From Scatomorpha merdavium (GTDB taxonomy: Bacteria; Bacillota; Clostridia; Oscillospirales; Oscillospiraceae), in NCBI GenBank assembly GCA_018711415.1, contig DVIJ01000100.1:1-24767 (forward strand): a DNA stretch of 24,767 nt, in the 5' to 3' direction. The position numbers and the translations under genes were made by a program. Under the pieces are notes generated by a model. It ran no database searches, had not been told where the DNA came from, and saw only the letters and a list, made by a program, of their open reading frames with translations. Below are positions 6,867-14,139 of this stretch, one piece after another; within the stretch, counting starts at the first letter, position 1; every line of letters begins with the position of its first letter.

Positions 6867-9106
6867 CCTTCATCATCGCTATATCCGGCAAGGCGGCAGA
6901 GATAGACCTCGTCATTGTCGTAATATGTGGCGGCGCCCATGCTTACGTAATAGATGTCATAGCTCTCGGACTTATCAACCAGAGCTTCTGCACAGTCGAG
7001 CAGCTCATCCTCGAGCTTATCAACCGAGAAATGGTCTATCCATTGTACACAGTACTTGAAATCTACGCCGAATTCTTCAAATACGGTTGAAAACTTGCTC
7101 CCGTCGGGCCTGTTGCTCTGATATGCAGTGTTTATCTCCTCGGCCCGCTTGGTCGCCGCCTCGACATAGCCGCGCACGGGTTCTACCTGCGGCGCGTCGG
7201 ATGGCCTGCGGCTGTTTGTCTCCTGGGCGATATAGCAGCTCAGATACCAGTTGAAGCAAAAGCTGTCCGGGGCGCAATCGTCCTTGAACGACCAGTTTGC
7301 GCTGTCTCGTATCGAGTACGGAAAGCCCATGCCGTCCGCGAGATAGACTTCAATGTCGGAGTCGACGCGGTCAAGAGCGCTCTCATGCATCCAGAGCACG
7401 GGATACTCCCCCACGGAGTCGACGAGCGTGACAGTGCTGAGTCCGGCAGGGATATCGAGCACCACCGCCGCGTCCTCGTCCGTGACTCCGTATACCACTC
7501 CGTCGTCCGTAACGAAAATCAGTTTCAGGCTACCGACGCCGGTATCCATGCCGGTGGCAAAGGCCACAACGTTTTCCGAAAGCCCCCATTCATCGAGGTC
7601 GGCGTAGAAGTCGTTGGTCTTGAAGAGAGCACGCAGCTTGTCGCAGCCGTCAAAGGCCGCTTCGCCTATCTCCATATTCCGCCTCGCAAACACCATCCGC
7701 AGGGAGCTGCAGCCGGCAAATGCGCGACTGCCGATGGATTCCACGCTCTCCGGAATTATGACAGTGCTCATAACGCTCTGGCCCTGGAAAGCCTCATCCG
7801 CGATCGCCGTGACCGGTATCCCGTCTATGTCCTCCGGCACGGTAAGCACATCCTCGACAGCGCCCTGGCAGCCGGTCACCACCGCGTACTCACCGTAGCT
7901 GATATACTCTATCTGGTCTTTCACGCCGGATACCGGAGCAACGGTAGGCGACGGCTTCGGCATGGTCACCACAGGGTCCAAGCCATCAATATAGTTGTTG
8001 GGTCCGGAATTCGGCCCATCCTCTCCGCCGCCCAGCACTGCAACAAGCGCTATTATGAGCACCAGCGCGGCGGCTGCGATGCCGATGAATTTTTTCTTAT
8101 TGCCCGAGACCGAACTCTTGCGTTTTTTTGCAGGCTCGCGCTTTTTGCGCTCGTTTGGCTTTTCCGGGCAGAGCTGACCGGTAAGCAGCTCGATGTGCTG
8201 CGGCCGCTTTGTCGGCTGTACCGCCATGCCCCAGAGCAAGGCGGCCTCCTGTTTCGGCGTCAGGTCCGCGCCCAGCTCCGTGGGCGGCTTAAGCGCGTCG
8301 CCCTCCAGCCGCTCTACGGCGGACGTGGGCAGAGAGCCCGTTATGCAGTAGTAGATAGTGGCGCAAAGCGAATATATGTCCGTCCAAGGCCCCTGGCCAC
8401 GGGTCTGATACTGTTCCACAGGGGCAAAACCGTGCTTCAGCAGTATGCTCATGGACTTGCCGTCCTCCATCGAGCGCGCACAGCCGAAGTCCAGGAGTTT
8501 GAGACTTCCGTCCGGCATCCACATGATGTTGTCCGGGCTGATGTCGCGGTGGATGATGCCGGAAGCATGGAGCATACCGATGTCGCCCATGAGCGGCCTC
8601 AGCATGGAGAGAAGCTGCTGAGCCGGGAGCCTGCCCTCAGCCTGCATCTTGTCGCTGAGGGTCACTCCGTCGAGGTATTCCATTACGAGATAGGCCGTGC
8701 CGTTGGTCGAGAAGAAATCCTCCACCTGGACGACTGATTTGAGCGCGGTCTGCTTTGCCAGCAGCCTGGCCTCATCCAGGAAACTGTTCAGAGCGCCCTG
8801 GAGCTGTGCAGCCATACCCGGCTTCGGCTCAACGCATATGCCGTTAGTCCCTCGCGTGGCGCACTGTACGGGAAAGCACTCCTTTACTGCCACTCGCTTG
8901 CCGCTGTCCGGTTCAACCGCTATGTAGGTTATGCCGAAGCCGCCCTGGCCTATTGCCGCGCCGGTGAGGTAGCGGTGCAGGCCGCTGCCGTCGAGCATGG
9001 TGCCGGCGGGAAGCTGCTGCTCGCCCGGGGTCCAGTTTGTGGGCTTGCCGCAGCTTTGGCAGTAGCCGCCGGTGACGGGATGCATACAGTACGGGCAGTA
9101 TTCCAT
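6863..9106 (-). CDS. Transmembrane Ser/Thr kinase with zinc ribbon and leucine-rich-repeat ectodomain
   Basis: The 747-residue protein begins with a zinc ribbon (C4, C7, C16, C19). A PknB-like kinase domain follows (about 43-305) with GQGGFG 53-58, the VAVK lysine at 75, HRDISPDN 186-193, DFG 206-208 and GFAPVEQY in the activation segment. A Lys/Arg-rich stretch (310-339) leads into one membrane helix (about 340-358). The outside part starts with a BspA-type leucine-rich-repeat block (about 400-495; LTVPEDIDGIPVTAIADEAF, then VIIPESVESIGSRAFAGCSS). A C-terminal region of about 250 residues follows that I do not recognise. As in the neighbouring kinase, the catalytic-loop Lys is replaced by Ser. 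The ATG is one base after the stop of the protease-FHA gene, so translation is probably coupled. It likely reads an extracellular protein or glycan ligand; the ligand is unknown. Confidence 0.88.
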   Translation of the reverse strand: MEYCPYCMHPVTGGYCQSCGKPTNWTPGEQQLPAGTMLDGSGLHRYLTGAAIGQGGFGITYIAVEPDSGKRVAVKECFPVQCATRGTNGICVEPKPGMAAQLQGALNSFLDEARLLAKQTALKSVVQVEDFFSTNGTAYLVMEYLDGVTLSDKMQAEGRLPAQQLLSMLRPLMGDIGMLHASGIIHRDISPDNIMWMPDGSLKLLDFGCARSMEDGKSMSILLKHGFAPVEQYQTRGQGPWTDIYSLCATIYYCITGSLPTSAVERLEGDALKPPTELGADLTPKQEAALLWGMAVQPTKRPQHIELLTGQLCPEKPNERKKREPAKKRKSSVSGNKKKFIGIAAAALVLIIALVAVLGGGEDGPNSGPNNYIDGLDPVVTMPKPSPTVAPVSGVKDQIEYISYGEYAVVTGCQGAVEDVLTVPEDIDGIPVTAIADEAFQGQSVMSTVIIPESVESIGSRAFAGCSSLRMVFARRNMEIGEAAFDGCDKLRALFKTNDFYADLDEWGLSENVVAFATGMDTGVGSLKLIFVTDDGVVYGVTDEDAAVVLDIPAGLSTVTLVDSVGEYPVLWMHESALDRVDSDIEVYLADGMGFPYSIRDSANWSFKDDCAPDSFCFNWYLSCYIAQETNSRRPSDAPQVEPVRGYVEAATKRAEEINTAYQSNRPDGSKFSTVFEEFGVDFKYCVQWIDHFSVDKLEDELLDCAEALVDKSESYDIYYVSMGAATYYDNDEVYLCRLAGYSDDEG

Positions 9107-9107
9107 C

Positions 9108-10442
9108 TCAGACCACCCCGCCCTTGCGCGTTATCATAAAGCACTCGCGTTCGGAGCCAAGCCAGAACTTGTCGCCAACGTGTAAAGCCACTGCCTGGCT
9201 AGCCGCCAATCTCTGGCCGTTGCCAAGATAGGTCCCATAGGTGGAGCCCAGGTCCTTCAGATACAGCGATGCTTCGGAGCTGTTATATATAAGGACACAG
9301 TGTACGCCGCTGACGCCCTGAGTGTTCGAAGGGTAGACAAGGTCATTTTTCCCGGGGTCTCTACCTATCCTGACCTGCGCTGTCAGCGAGAAACGCTTGC
9401 CTGCAAAGGCGCCGCTCAGGCACTGGAGGCGCAGCTCCTCAAGCCCCGTTCCGGTGTCCTCGGAAGTTGTTTTGCCGTAATCCGTTTTTGCGGGTTTGCG
9501 TTTTGTGGGTATGCGTCCTTTTTTCTTCATAAACCAGAAGGTCAGGCCCGCGGCTGCCAGTATGATCACCGCTCCTATAACGATAAACAACCAGACCATA
9601 CTGCCGCCGGATACGTCGTATTCGATACCGAGCTCGTCGAGCTTATCCCGGACGTAACTGATGCTTACGGAATAGGAAGAAGTACGGTCTCCGGTGGAAG
9701 CGTTCGCGCCCAGGATATAGGTGTTGATGCCGATGACTGCGCCTTTTGAGTCCAGGAGCGGACCGCCTGAGTTGCCGTGATTTATCTGAGCGCCGTGCTG
9801 TATCAGTTTGGTGTTGCCGAAGGTCGTGGAGGTGGTAAAGCGTTCGATGCTGCCGCCCGTTACGGTGACGTCGTCCACGTCGGCGACAAGGTTTCCGCCA
9901 TAGACGCCCTGTTCCGTGAGGTCGGAAGAGCCGGGATAGCCCAGAGCAAAGACCTCGTCCGTCACTCCGAGCGCGTCATCGTCCTCAATGAGCGGCAGGG
10001 CCACCCGGCCTTCGGGAGCTTCGCTCGCGCGGATGACTGCATAATCCGGGTACATGCCGGAAGAGGCGTAGAGTACCGTGCAGGGTATCGCCTGGCTGGT
10101 GTCTAAACCGGTGACGGGGTTCCAGGCAAGATCGTTTTTGAGTATCCAGACACTGACGGCCGGTGCATCAAGCACTCCGCTTTCGGTATTGTAGCTGTTC
10201 TGGACAACATGTGTGTTTGTCACAAACACATCCGTAGCTTCCCCCGCTTTGCCTACGCCGAAGGCGGATCCTGTCGCATAGACTATGTCTCCGGTCTCCA
10301 GGTCAGGCAGCATGGCCAGAATACGTACCACGCCGCTGCGCGCTTCCTCAGCAATGCGTTTGCCGCTGGCTCCGCAGCCTGACAGCAGGCCGAGAATTAG
10401 TATTATAGCCAACGCCAGGCTCAAAGCTCTTTTTTTCATCAT
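9108..10442 (-). CDS. Extracellular trypsin-like protease fused through a membrane helix to a cytoplasmic FHA domain
   Basis: The 444-residue protein opens with a signal sequence ending in a lipobox (LLSGC, Cys23), so it may be lipid-anchored. A trypsin-like (S1C/HtrA-related) domain follows, with a readable triad: His78 in TNTHVV, Asp133 in YPDYAVI and Ser225 in HGNSGGPLL. No PDZ domain follows. Instead there is a membrane helix (about 283-305), the basic stop-transfer MKKKGRIPTKRK, and an FHA domain (about 338-440) with RIGRDP, SGVHC and GSTYGTYL, the residues that bind phosphothreonine. The layout puts the protease outside and the phosphopeptide reader inside. In a kinase/phosphatase operon this suggests proteolysis linked to phosphorylation state, for instance shedding of a kinase ectodomain; that is inference. 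Tandem ATGs begin the gene, 16 bases after the phosphatase stop. Confidence 0.88.
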   Translation of the reverse strand: MMKKRALSLALAIILILGLLSGCGASGKRIAEEARSGVVRILAMLPDLETGDIVYATGSAFGVGKAGEATDVFVTNTHVVQNSYNTESGVLDAPAVSVWILKNDLAWNPVTGLDTSQAIPCTVLYASSGMYPDYAVIRASEAPEGRVALPLIEDDDALGVTDEVFALGYPGSSDLTEQGVYGGNLVADVDDVTVTGGSIERFTTSTTFGNTKLIQHGAQINHGNSGGPLLDSKGAVIGINTYILGANASTGDRTSSYSVSISYVRDKLDELGIEYDVSGGSMVWLFIVIGAVIILAAAGLTFWFMKKKGRIPTKRKPAKTDYGKTTSEDTGTGLEELRLQCLSGAFAGKRFSLTAQVRIGRDPGKNDLVYPSNTQGVSGVHCVLIYNSSEASLYLKDLGSTYGTYLGNGQRLAASQAVALHVGDKFWLGSERECFMITRKGGVV

Positions 10443-10458
10443 TTACCCCCCCTGTTTT

Positions 10459-11172
10459 TCACTCCATGTCCACCCATGCCGCCGCTGCTGAATTGTTGTC
10501 ATTGTTGCTGGGGACTCGCGCCGTCAGTCTTGAACGCATGAGGTCGAGCCACTCTTCCGGGTCGGCCGCATTACGCAGGTCCTTTTCCATCTCAGACTCA
10601 ACTACGAATTCCCAGAAGCCGTCCGTACACAGTAAGAATGCGTGTTTTCCCGGACTGAGCGCTTCAAAGTGCGTCTCAACTTTGAGTTCCCCGTCCTGGC
10701 CAAGCGCACGGTAGACTCGGTTGCGGTCCTCGTGAAAACGAATCTGGTCCTCGGTTATTGTCCCGAGCATGACTGCTATCTGAGACGCGCTGTGGTCTCG
10801 TGTGCGAGAAACAAGCCTTCCATCAAGAAAGTGATATATTCGCGAGTCGCCTACATGCGCCCAAGCGGCCTTCATGCCGTTGACAGCCAAAAAAGTTATA
10901 GTTGTTTTCATCGCGCAGGCCTGGGTCTGGAGAGAGAGCACCTTGCGGTGCGCAGCCTGGACGAGCTCGCTCAGGTAGTCCTCAGATACCGTACCGTCCC
11001 ATGTGGCGCCTACGAGCTCAGCCGCCGCTCTGGAGGCTGCCGCTCCCCCGCCGTGGCCGCCCAATCCGTCGGCCACTACGGCGCACAGCTTCACGCCAGA
11101 CGCTGAAATGCAGACAAAGTCCTCGTTGTGGTCCCTTCCGCCGGTGTCGCTATAACTTGAAGTTTTAATCAT
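10459..11172 (-). CDS. Soluble PP2C-family Ser/Thr phosphatase
   Basis: This 237-residue protein is a compact PP2C (PPM) domain without membrane segments, the length typical of bacterial PrpC/Stp enzymes. Metal-binding and catalytic motifs appear in order: RDHNED 13-18, ADGLGGH 34-40, GDSRIY 108-113, RDHS 125-128, LCTDGFWE 181-188 and the C-terminal NDNNSA 224-229. It should remove phosphate from Ser/Thr residues in the cytoplasm, most simply those placed by the two kinases encoded downstream. The ATG overlaps the end of the preceding phosphatase gene by eight bases (ATGATTAA), a usual arrangement for translational coupling. Confidence 0.9.
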   Translation of the reverse strand: MIKTSSYSDTGGRDHNEDFVCISASGVKLCAVVADGLGGHGGGAAASRAAAELVGATWDGTVSEDYLSELVQAAHRKVLSLQTQACAMKTTITFLAVNGMKAAWAHVGDSRIYHFLDGRLVSRTRDHSASQIAVMLGTITEDQIRFHEDRNRVYRALGQDGELKVETHFEALSPGKHAFLLCTDGFWEFVVESEMEKDLRNAADPEEWLDLMRSRLTARVPSNNDNNSAAAAWVDME

Positions 11173-12280
11173 GACCGGCCCGCCTTTCTCCCGATGCGGC
11201 TTCTATGATTATCGCCGTGTAGTTGTCCTGTGTTACATAGCCTTTGGCTTCCACCGCTCTGCGCATGGCCTCTGCCGCATCCTGTGCCGGACGTTTAAGC
11301 GCGGAGCCAAGCTCGTCGGGACCCAACGCATTGTACACGCCGTCGCTCATGAGTATAAATTTGTCCCCCGGCTGAATATCCACCGGAGCCGCCGGGATAT
11401 CAATGTACTTGAGATTGCCCATCCCCAGGTAACTGGTAAGTCCGCCCGCGCGCGGATTTGACACCGCTGCGTTGAAACTATCCTTGTCGTTAACCGCTGA
11501 GGTGAACAGCTCGTTCCTATAGACATGTTCCCGGTTTAGCTGCAGGAGTGCACCGTTCCTATAGAGCGCGATGCGGCTGTCGCCTACGCTTATCCAGTGA
11601 AATTTGCCTGAACGTATCAGTCCGGCTGCCAGGGTCGAGCCGCTTTTAGTCAGGTTTTCTGCCCCGAGCAGTCGGTTTACCGCCTGATTTGCCCGACCGA
11701 GCAGCTCCAGGAGAACCAGCCCAGGCTCACCGCACGCAGTACAGAAACCGTCCAGCATTGCACTGACGGCAGTCTGGCTTACTTTGTCGCCGTTTGAAAG
11801 CCCGCCCATGCCGTCCGCCACGACGGCAAGAAGCCCCTGTTCACACTCCAGCTCCGCAGGCGATACGGCAAAGCAGTCCTGCTGGCTCTCACGCGCGCCC
11901 TGCTCGTGGACCTTGCCGAGCGCAAAGCCGACAGGGCCGGCCGGCACGGCGGCGCGGCGCTTCCGCCTGAAAACCAGAAAGAGCACAGATACGATAAGCG
12001 CTGCGGCCAAGGCCGCTCCCGCGGCTATCCAGCCGCAGGTAATGCCCAAAGTCTCCTCAGGCGGCGCAGGCTGCTCCGTATGCGCCACGGGCTCCGGCGT
12101 GACGGCAGCAACAGTATCTGCCGGCTCCTGTATCTGTGTGGGTTCCGGAGTGGGCTCCGGCGCCAAAGTGGCCGAGGGCGAAGTCTCAGGAGCTGCCGAG
12201 GGCTCCGCGACATCGGAGGGCGGAGCGGTCTCAAGCGGGGCGCCCGGCGCCGGTGAAAGAGAAAAGTGCCTCTCACGCAT
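11165..12280 (-). CDS. Membrane-anchored PP2C-family phosphatase with proline-rich N-terminus
   Basis: I place the start at the ATG at 12280 (371 residues), which overlaps the stop of the upstream FHA gene by eight bases (ATGCGTGA) and has GAGGG about 11 bases upstream. A longer frame would begin inside the FHA gene. Residues 1-80 are Pro, Ala, Glu and Thr rich with PEPTPEPT-like stretches. A membrane helix (about 81-104) ends in RRKRR, which should face the cytoplasm, so the proline-rich part is probably outside. The PP2C domain (about 113-360) shows ESQQD 131-135, ADGMGG 155-160, GDSR 233-236, SDGVY 312-316 and QDNYTA 351-356. It lacks the usual first RxxNED, reading ESQQD instead. It likely dephosphorylates the membrane kinases or their FHA partners, and its outer part may contact the wall. 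Confidence 0.87.
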   Translation of the reverse strand: MRERHFSLSPAPGAPLETAPPSDVAEPSAAPETSPSATLAPEPTPEPTQIQEPADTVAAVTPEPVAHTEQPAPPEETLGITCGWIAAGAALAAALIVSVLFLVFRRKRRAAVPAGPVGFALGKVHEQGARESQQDCFAVSPAELECEQGLLAVVADGMGGLSNGDKVSQTAVSAMLDGFCTACGEPGLVLLELLGRANQAVNRLLGAENLTKSGSTLAAGLIRSGKFHWISVGDSRIALYRNGALLQLNREHVYRNELFTSAVNDKDSFNAAVSNPRAGGLTSYLGMGNLKYIDIPAAPVDIQPGDKFILMSDGVYNALGPDELGSALKRPAQDAAEAMRRAVEAKGYVTQDNYTAIIIEAASGERRAGHD

Positions 12281-12851
12281 TGGCGCCATCACCCTCGTTC
12301 CAGCCGAACTTCTCACCGCAGAGGGCAACAAACATGAGCTTCGTCGTGCCGATGGAAATTATGTCGTAGCTCTTTATCTCTGCTGCGTTGAGCACGGTCT
12401 TGCCGTTGACTTTTATGAGATTGCGTCCGGCGGACGGTCCGACATAATATGTGCGCTCGCTGCTGTCGTAGGCGATCATCGCGTGGTTTTTGCGCGATAT
12501 CTGCATATCGCCGTGTATGTGAACGTCTCCGATCTCGCGGCCAATATAGTTGTAGCCGGCATGCAGGCGGTAATCCACTCCCTTGGATACGCCCTCTATA
12601 CACACGAGCCAGCCCACAACGGGCTCGGGCCTGCCTTCAGCGGACTCAAAGCCGATCACAGTGGGTTCAAACGGCTCTATCTGCGAATCGCGCGGCGGGG
12701 TTATCGCTTCCGTCTCAGAGAATTTTGGCGCAGAGCCGCCGACGCCGACGGCAACGGTGTGGCCGATGCCGCCCTCACATTCCGGGCAGCTGGCATGAAG
12801 CGCGGCATTATAATAGTGGCCGTTGGGGCATTGTACCATCTTTATTTCCAC
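12273..12851 (-). CDS. Zinc-ribbon FHA-domain protein
   Basis: The 192-residue protein starts at GTG 12851, eight bases after a GGGAGG; the next ATG is 20 bases from that site. An N-terminal zinc ribbon (C8, H12, C22, C25; CPNGH then CPEC) leads through a flexible linker (about 27-80) to a C-terminal FHA domain (about 82-178). The phosphothreonine-pocket residues are visible: YIGRE 102-106, SRKNH 119-123 and NLIKVNG 144-150. There is no membrane segment. As the first gene of the operon it is the likely soluble phosphothreonine adaptor. The linker contains two TV-x-G sites (T32, T64) that could be phosphorylated, as in GarA-type FHA proteins; this is inference. Confidence 0.87.
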   Translation of the reverse strand: MEIKMVQCPNGHYYNAALHASCPECEGGIGHTVAVGVGGSAPKFSETEAITPPRDSQIEPFEPTVIGFESAEGRPEPVVGWLVCIEGVSKGVDYRLHAGYNYIGREIGDVHIHGDMQISRKNHAMIAYDSSERTYYVGPSAGRNLIKVNGKTVLNAAEIKSYDIISIGTTKLMFVALCGEKFGWNEGDGANA

Positions 12852-12895
12852 AACTGATTCCTCCCAAAATCTGATTTCATTTCCTTGCTGACCAG

Positions 12896-12904
12896 ACTAT
12901 ACCA
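12896..12904 (-). promoter_or_regulatory. Extended -10 promoter of the kinase/phosphatase cluster
   Basis: TGG followed by TATAGT on the minus strand fits an extended -10 element. No clear -35 hexamer is visible. The expected start near 12889 leaves about 38 bases before the GTG at 12851. Confidence 0.5.
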
Positions 12905-12943
12905 CCGCATATGCTCTTAAACGTCCACCTGTTTTCCGTGTAA

Positions 12944-12974
12944 AAAGCGGCTCCCGGTGACCGGGAGCCGCTTT
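12944..12974 (-). terminator. Perfect hairpin upstream of the kinase cluster
   Basis: AAAGCGGCTCCCGG (12944-12957) and CCGGGAGCCGCTTT (12961-12974) form a perfect inverted repeat with a TGA centre. On the minus strand it ends in TTTTT and would stop transcripts coming from the ylmH side before they enter the kinase cluster. On the plus strand the T-run is only three bases. Confidence 0.6.
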
Positions 12975-12984
12975 GGTCCAAGGA

Positions 12985-13012
12985 ATAAGGCGAGGTCTCG
13001 CCCGCATATAAT
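12985..13012 (+). promoter_or_regulatory. Candidate sigma-E promoter of spoIIID
   Basis: ATA at 12985-12987 and CATATAAT at 13005-13012 are 17 bases apart. This fits the Bacillus sigma-E pattern (ATA, 16-18 bases, CATACAnT). No TTGACA-like -35 is present for sigma-A. Sigma-E drives spoIIID in Bacillus subtilis, which agrees. Confidence 0.5.
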
Positions 13013-13040
13013 TCATCACGACAAGCCGGGAGTGGTGAAA

Positions 13041-13289
13041 ATGAGGACTGACATCGAGGAGCGGGCCGTAAGGCTTGCGGAGTACATAACCGAAAATCGG
13101 GCCACCGTCCGCGCCGCCGCAAAAAAGTTCGGGGTATCCAAATCCACAGTACACAAGGACATCACGGAGCGTCTCGAGGGTGTGAGCCCGGAACTCTATT
13201 CCGAGGTGCGCAGCCTGCTTGAGCTCAACAAGGCCGAAAGACACATCCGCGGCGGGATGGCTACTCGCAGAAAATACAAGGGCATATGA
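13041..13289 (+). CDS. spoIIID: Sporulation transcription factor SpoIIID
   Basis: The frame is open further upstream, but the ATG at 13041 has GGGAG eight bases before it and gives 82 residues, close to known SpoIIID. The extra upstream codons would run through the hairpin and promoter. The sequence follows the family along its whole length: ERAVRLAEYI at the start, the helix-turn-helix FGVSKSTVHKDITERL (30-45), then AERHIRGGMATRRKYK (65-80), the conserved basic tail used in DNA binding. SpoIIID is a small DNA-binding protein that activates and represses mother-cell genes during spore formation. The gene is monocistronic, with a sigma-E-like promoter before it and a terminator overlapping its stop codon. 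Confidence 0.95.
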   Translation: MRTDIEERAVRLAEYITENRATVRAAAKKFGVSKSTVHKDITERLEGVSPELYSEVRSLLELNKAERHIRGGMATRRKYKGI

Positions 13290-13327
13290 ACTTGCGGGGC
13301 CACGATATGCGGCCCCGCAAGTTCTTT
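13288..13327 (+). terminator. Intrinsic terminator after spoIIID
   Basis: A 14-base arm (13288-13301) pairs perfectly with 13311-13324 around a nine-base loop and is followed by TTT. The first arm begins within the TGA stop codon. The hairpin lies directly before the end of the convergent ylmH gene and could act on both strands. Confidence 0.8.
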
Positions 13328-14052
13328 CAGTATTTCCGTACTTTTATACGCAGCCGGCCCTTGCGCGTCTCACCGGCTACCTCCTCAAACCTGAACCTGC
13401 CCAGGCCGCGCACGGAAACCATCGTTCCGGGCTCCAGCTTTGCCGAAGCGGATCGAGCCGTCAGGCCGTTTCCCATAACGCGCTCTGCCTCGAACAGGCG
13501 CTGGCTCTCCGCGCGCGAGAGGTCGAACACTGCCGCCACCACGGCGTCCAACCTCTCCGAAGCGGCGTTCACTGTCACCGGCTCCGGCGGGCGCACCGCC
13601 TCCTCCGGAGGCGTTTCCGCCGTGGCCACGCGCACCTGAGTTCTGCGCACCTGCGTCAGTCCGTCCGCTATGTGGCCCGCCACGCTCTCCAGACAGAAAA
13701 CATAGGCGTTCCCGCCGCATAGCACCACGTCACCTAGCACGCTCCGACGCAGGCCAAGACCCATGAGCGCACCAAGATAGTCTCGGTGCGTCAGCGGCTC
13801 CGCAAACTTTTTCGACACCGGCGATATCTCCAGGCAGCACAGCGGAGCTCTCTCGCCCCCGAACACGGCTACGCGCCTTTCCGCCTCGGCGTATCCGCCG
13901 TCAAGCGCGCAGGGGCTTTCCAGCCTCAGCCGCAAGAGTTCCGTCTGCTCTCCAAGACTCAGAAATTCAGAATTTGTCTTTATCCCGCGCTCTGCCGAAC
14001 GGCGTGACAGCTCAACCAGGCGCTTTTTAAGCATTTCAAGTTCATTATCCAT
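13327..14052 (-). CDS. ylmH: YlmH-family S4-domain RNA-binding protein
   Basis: This 241-residue protein matches YlmH in length and layout. The N-terminal part (about 1-150) holds the family stretch LTHRDYLGALMGLGLRRSVLGDV (starting at 87). A C-terminal S4 RNA-binding domain (about 165-225) reads ASERLDAVVAAVFDLSRAES then LEPGTMVSVRGLGRFRFEEV. YlmH binds the 50S ribosome and has been linked to rescue of stalled ribosomes in Bacillus. In many Firmicutes it sits in the cell-division ylm/divIVA cluster; here it stands alone. A GGAGG is 13 bases from the ATG, but a promoter whose -10 ends only seven bases before the ATG suggests a leaderless message (see findings). Confidence 0.88.
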   Translation of the reverse strand: MDNELEMLKKRLVELSRRSAERGIKTNSEFLSLGEQTELLRLRLESPCALDGGYAEAERRVAVFGGERAPLCCLEISPVSKKFAEPLTHRDYLGALMGLGLRRSVLGDVVLCGGNAYVFCLESVAGHIADGLTQVRRTQVRVATAETPPEEAVRPPEPVTVNAASERLDAVVAAVFDLSRAESQRLFEAERVMGNGLTARSASAKLEPGTMVSVRGLGRFRFEEVAGETRKGRLRIKVRKY

Positions 14053-14059
14053 GGCGTCT

Positions 14060-14089
14060 AATATACCTCCGCTCCCCTTTCTCCGTCAA
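14060..14089 (-). promoter_or_regulatory. Candidate sigma-A promoter of ylmH
   Basis: On the minus strand TTGACG (14084-14089) and TATATT (14060-14065) are 18 bases apart, each one base from consensus. The -10 ends seven bases before the ATG at 14052, so the transcript would begin at or next to the start codon. Confidence 0.5.
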
Positions 14090-14139
14090 GTCATGCAGCC
14101 GTATGCAGCAACGTATTATCAAAGTGGGAGGCGAAGCGG

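Noticed and set aside
7385..8737. Long plus-strand open frame (about 450 codons) opposite the LRR kinase gene
   Set aside because: It is antisense to a clear kinase domain, its translation is rich in His, Arg and Ala with no domain pattern, and it has no Shine-Dalgarno site. High GC keeps the opposite frame open.
3488..12851. Type VI or type VII secretion control locus
   Set aside because: Kinase, PP2C and FHA genes occur in such loci, but no secretion ATPase, WXG100, sheath or baseplate gene is present in the window.
11784..12857. Plus-strand frame of about 357 codons opposite the FHA and PP2C genes
   Set aside because: It crosses two real genes in antisense and its low-complexity Ser/Gly/Ala part mirrors the proline-rich region of the phosphatase.
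12957..13040. Longer N-terminus for SpoIIID starting at 12957
   Set aside because: It would run through the hairpin and the sigma-E-like promoter and add 28 residues not found in the family; the ATG at 13041 has a good ribosome site.
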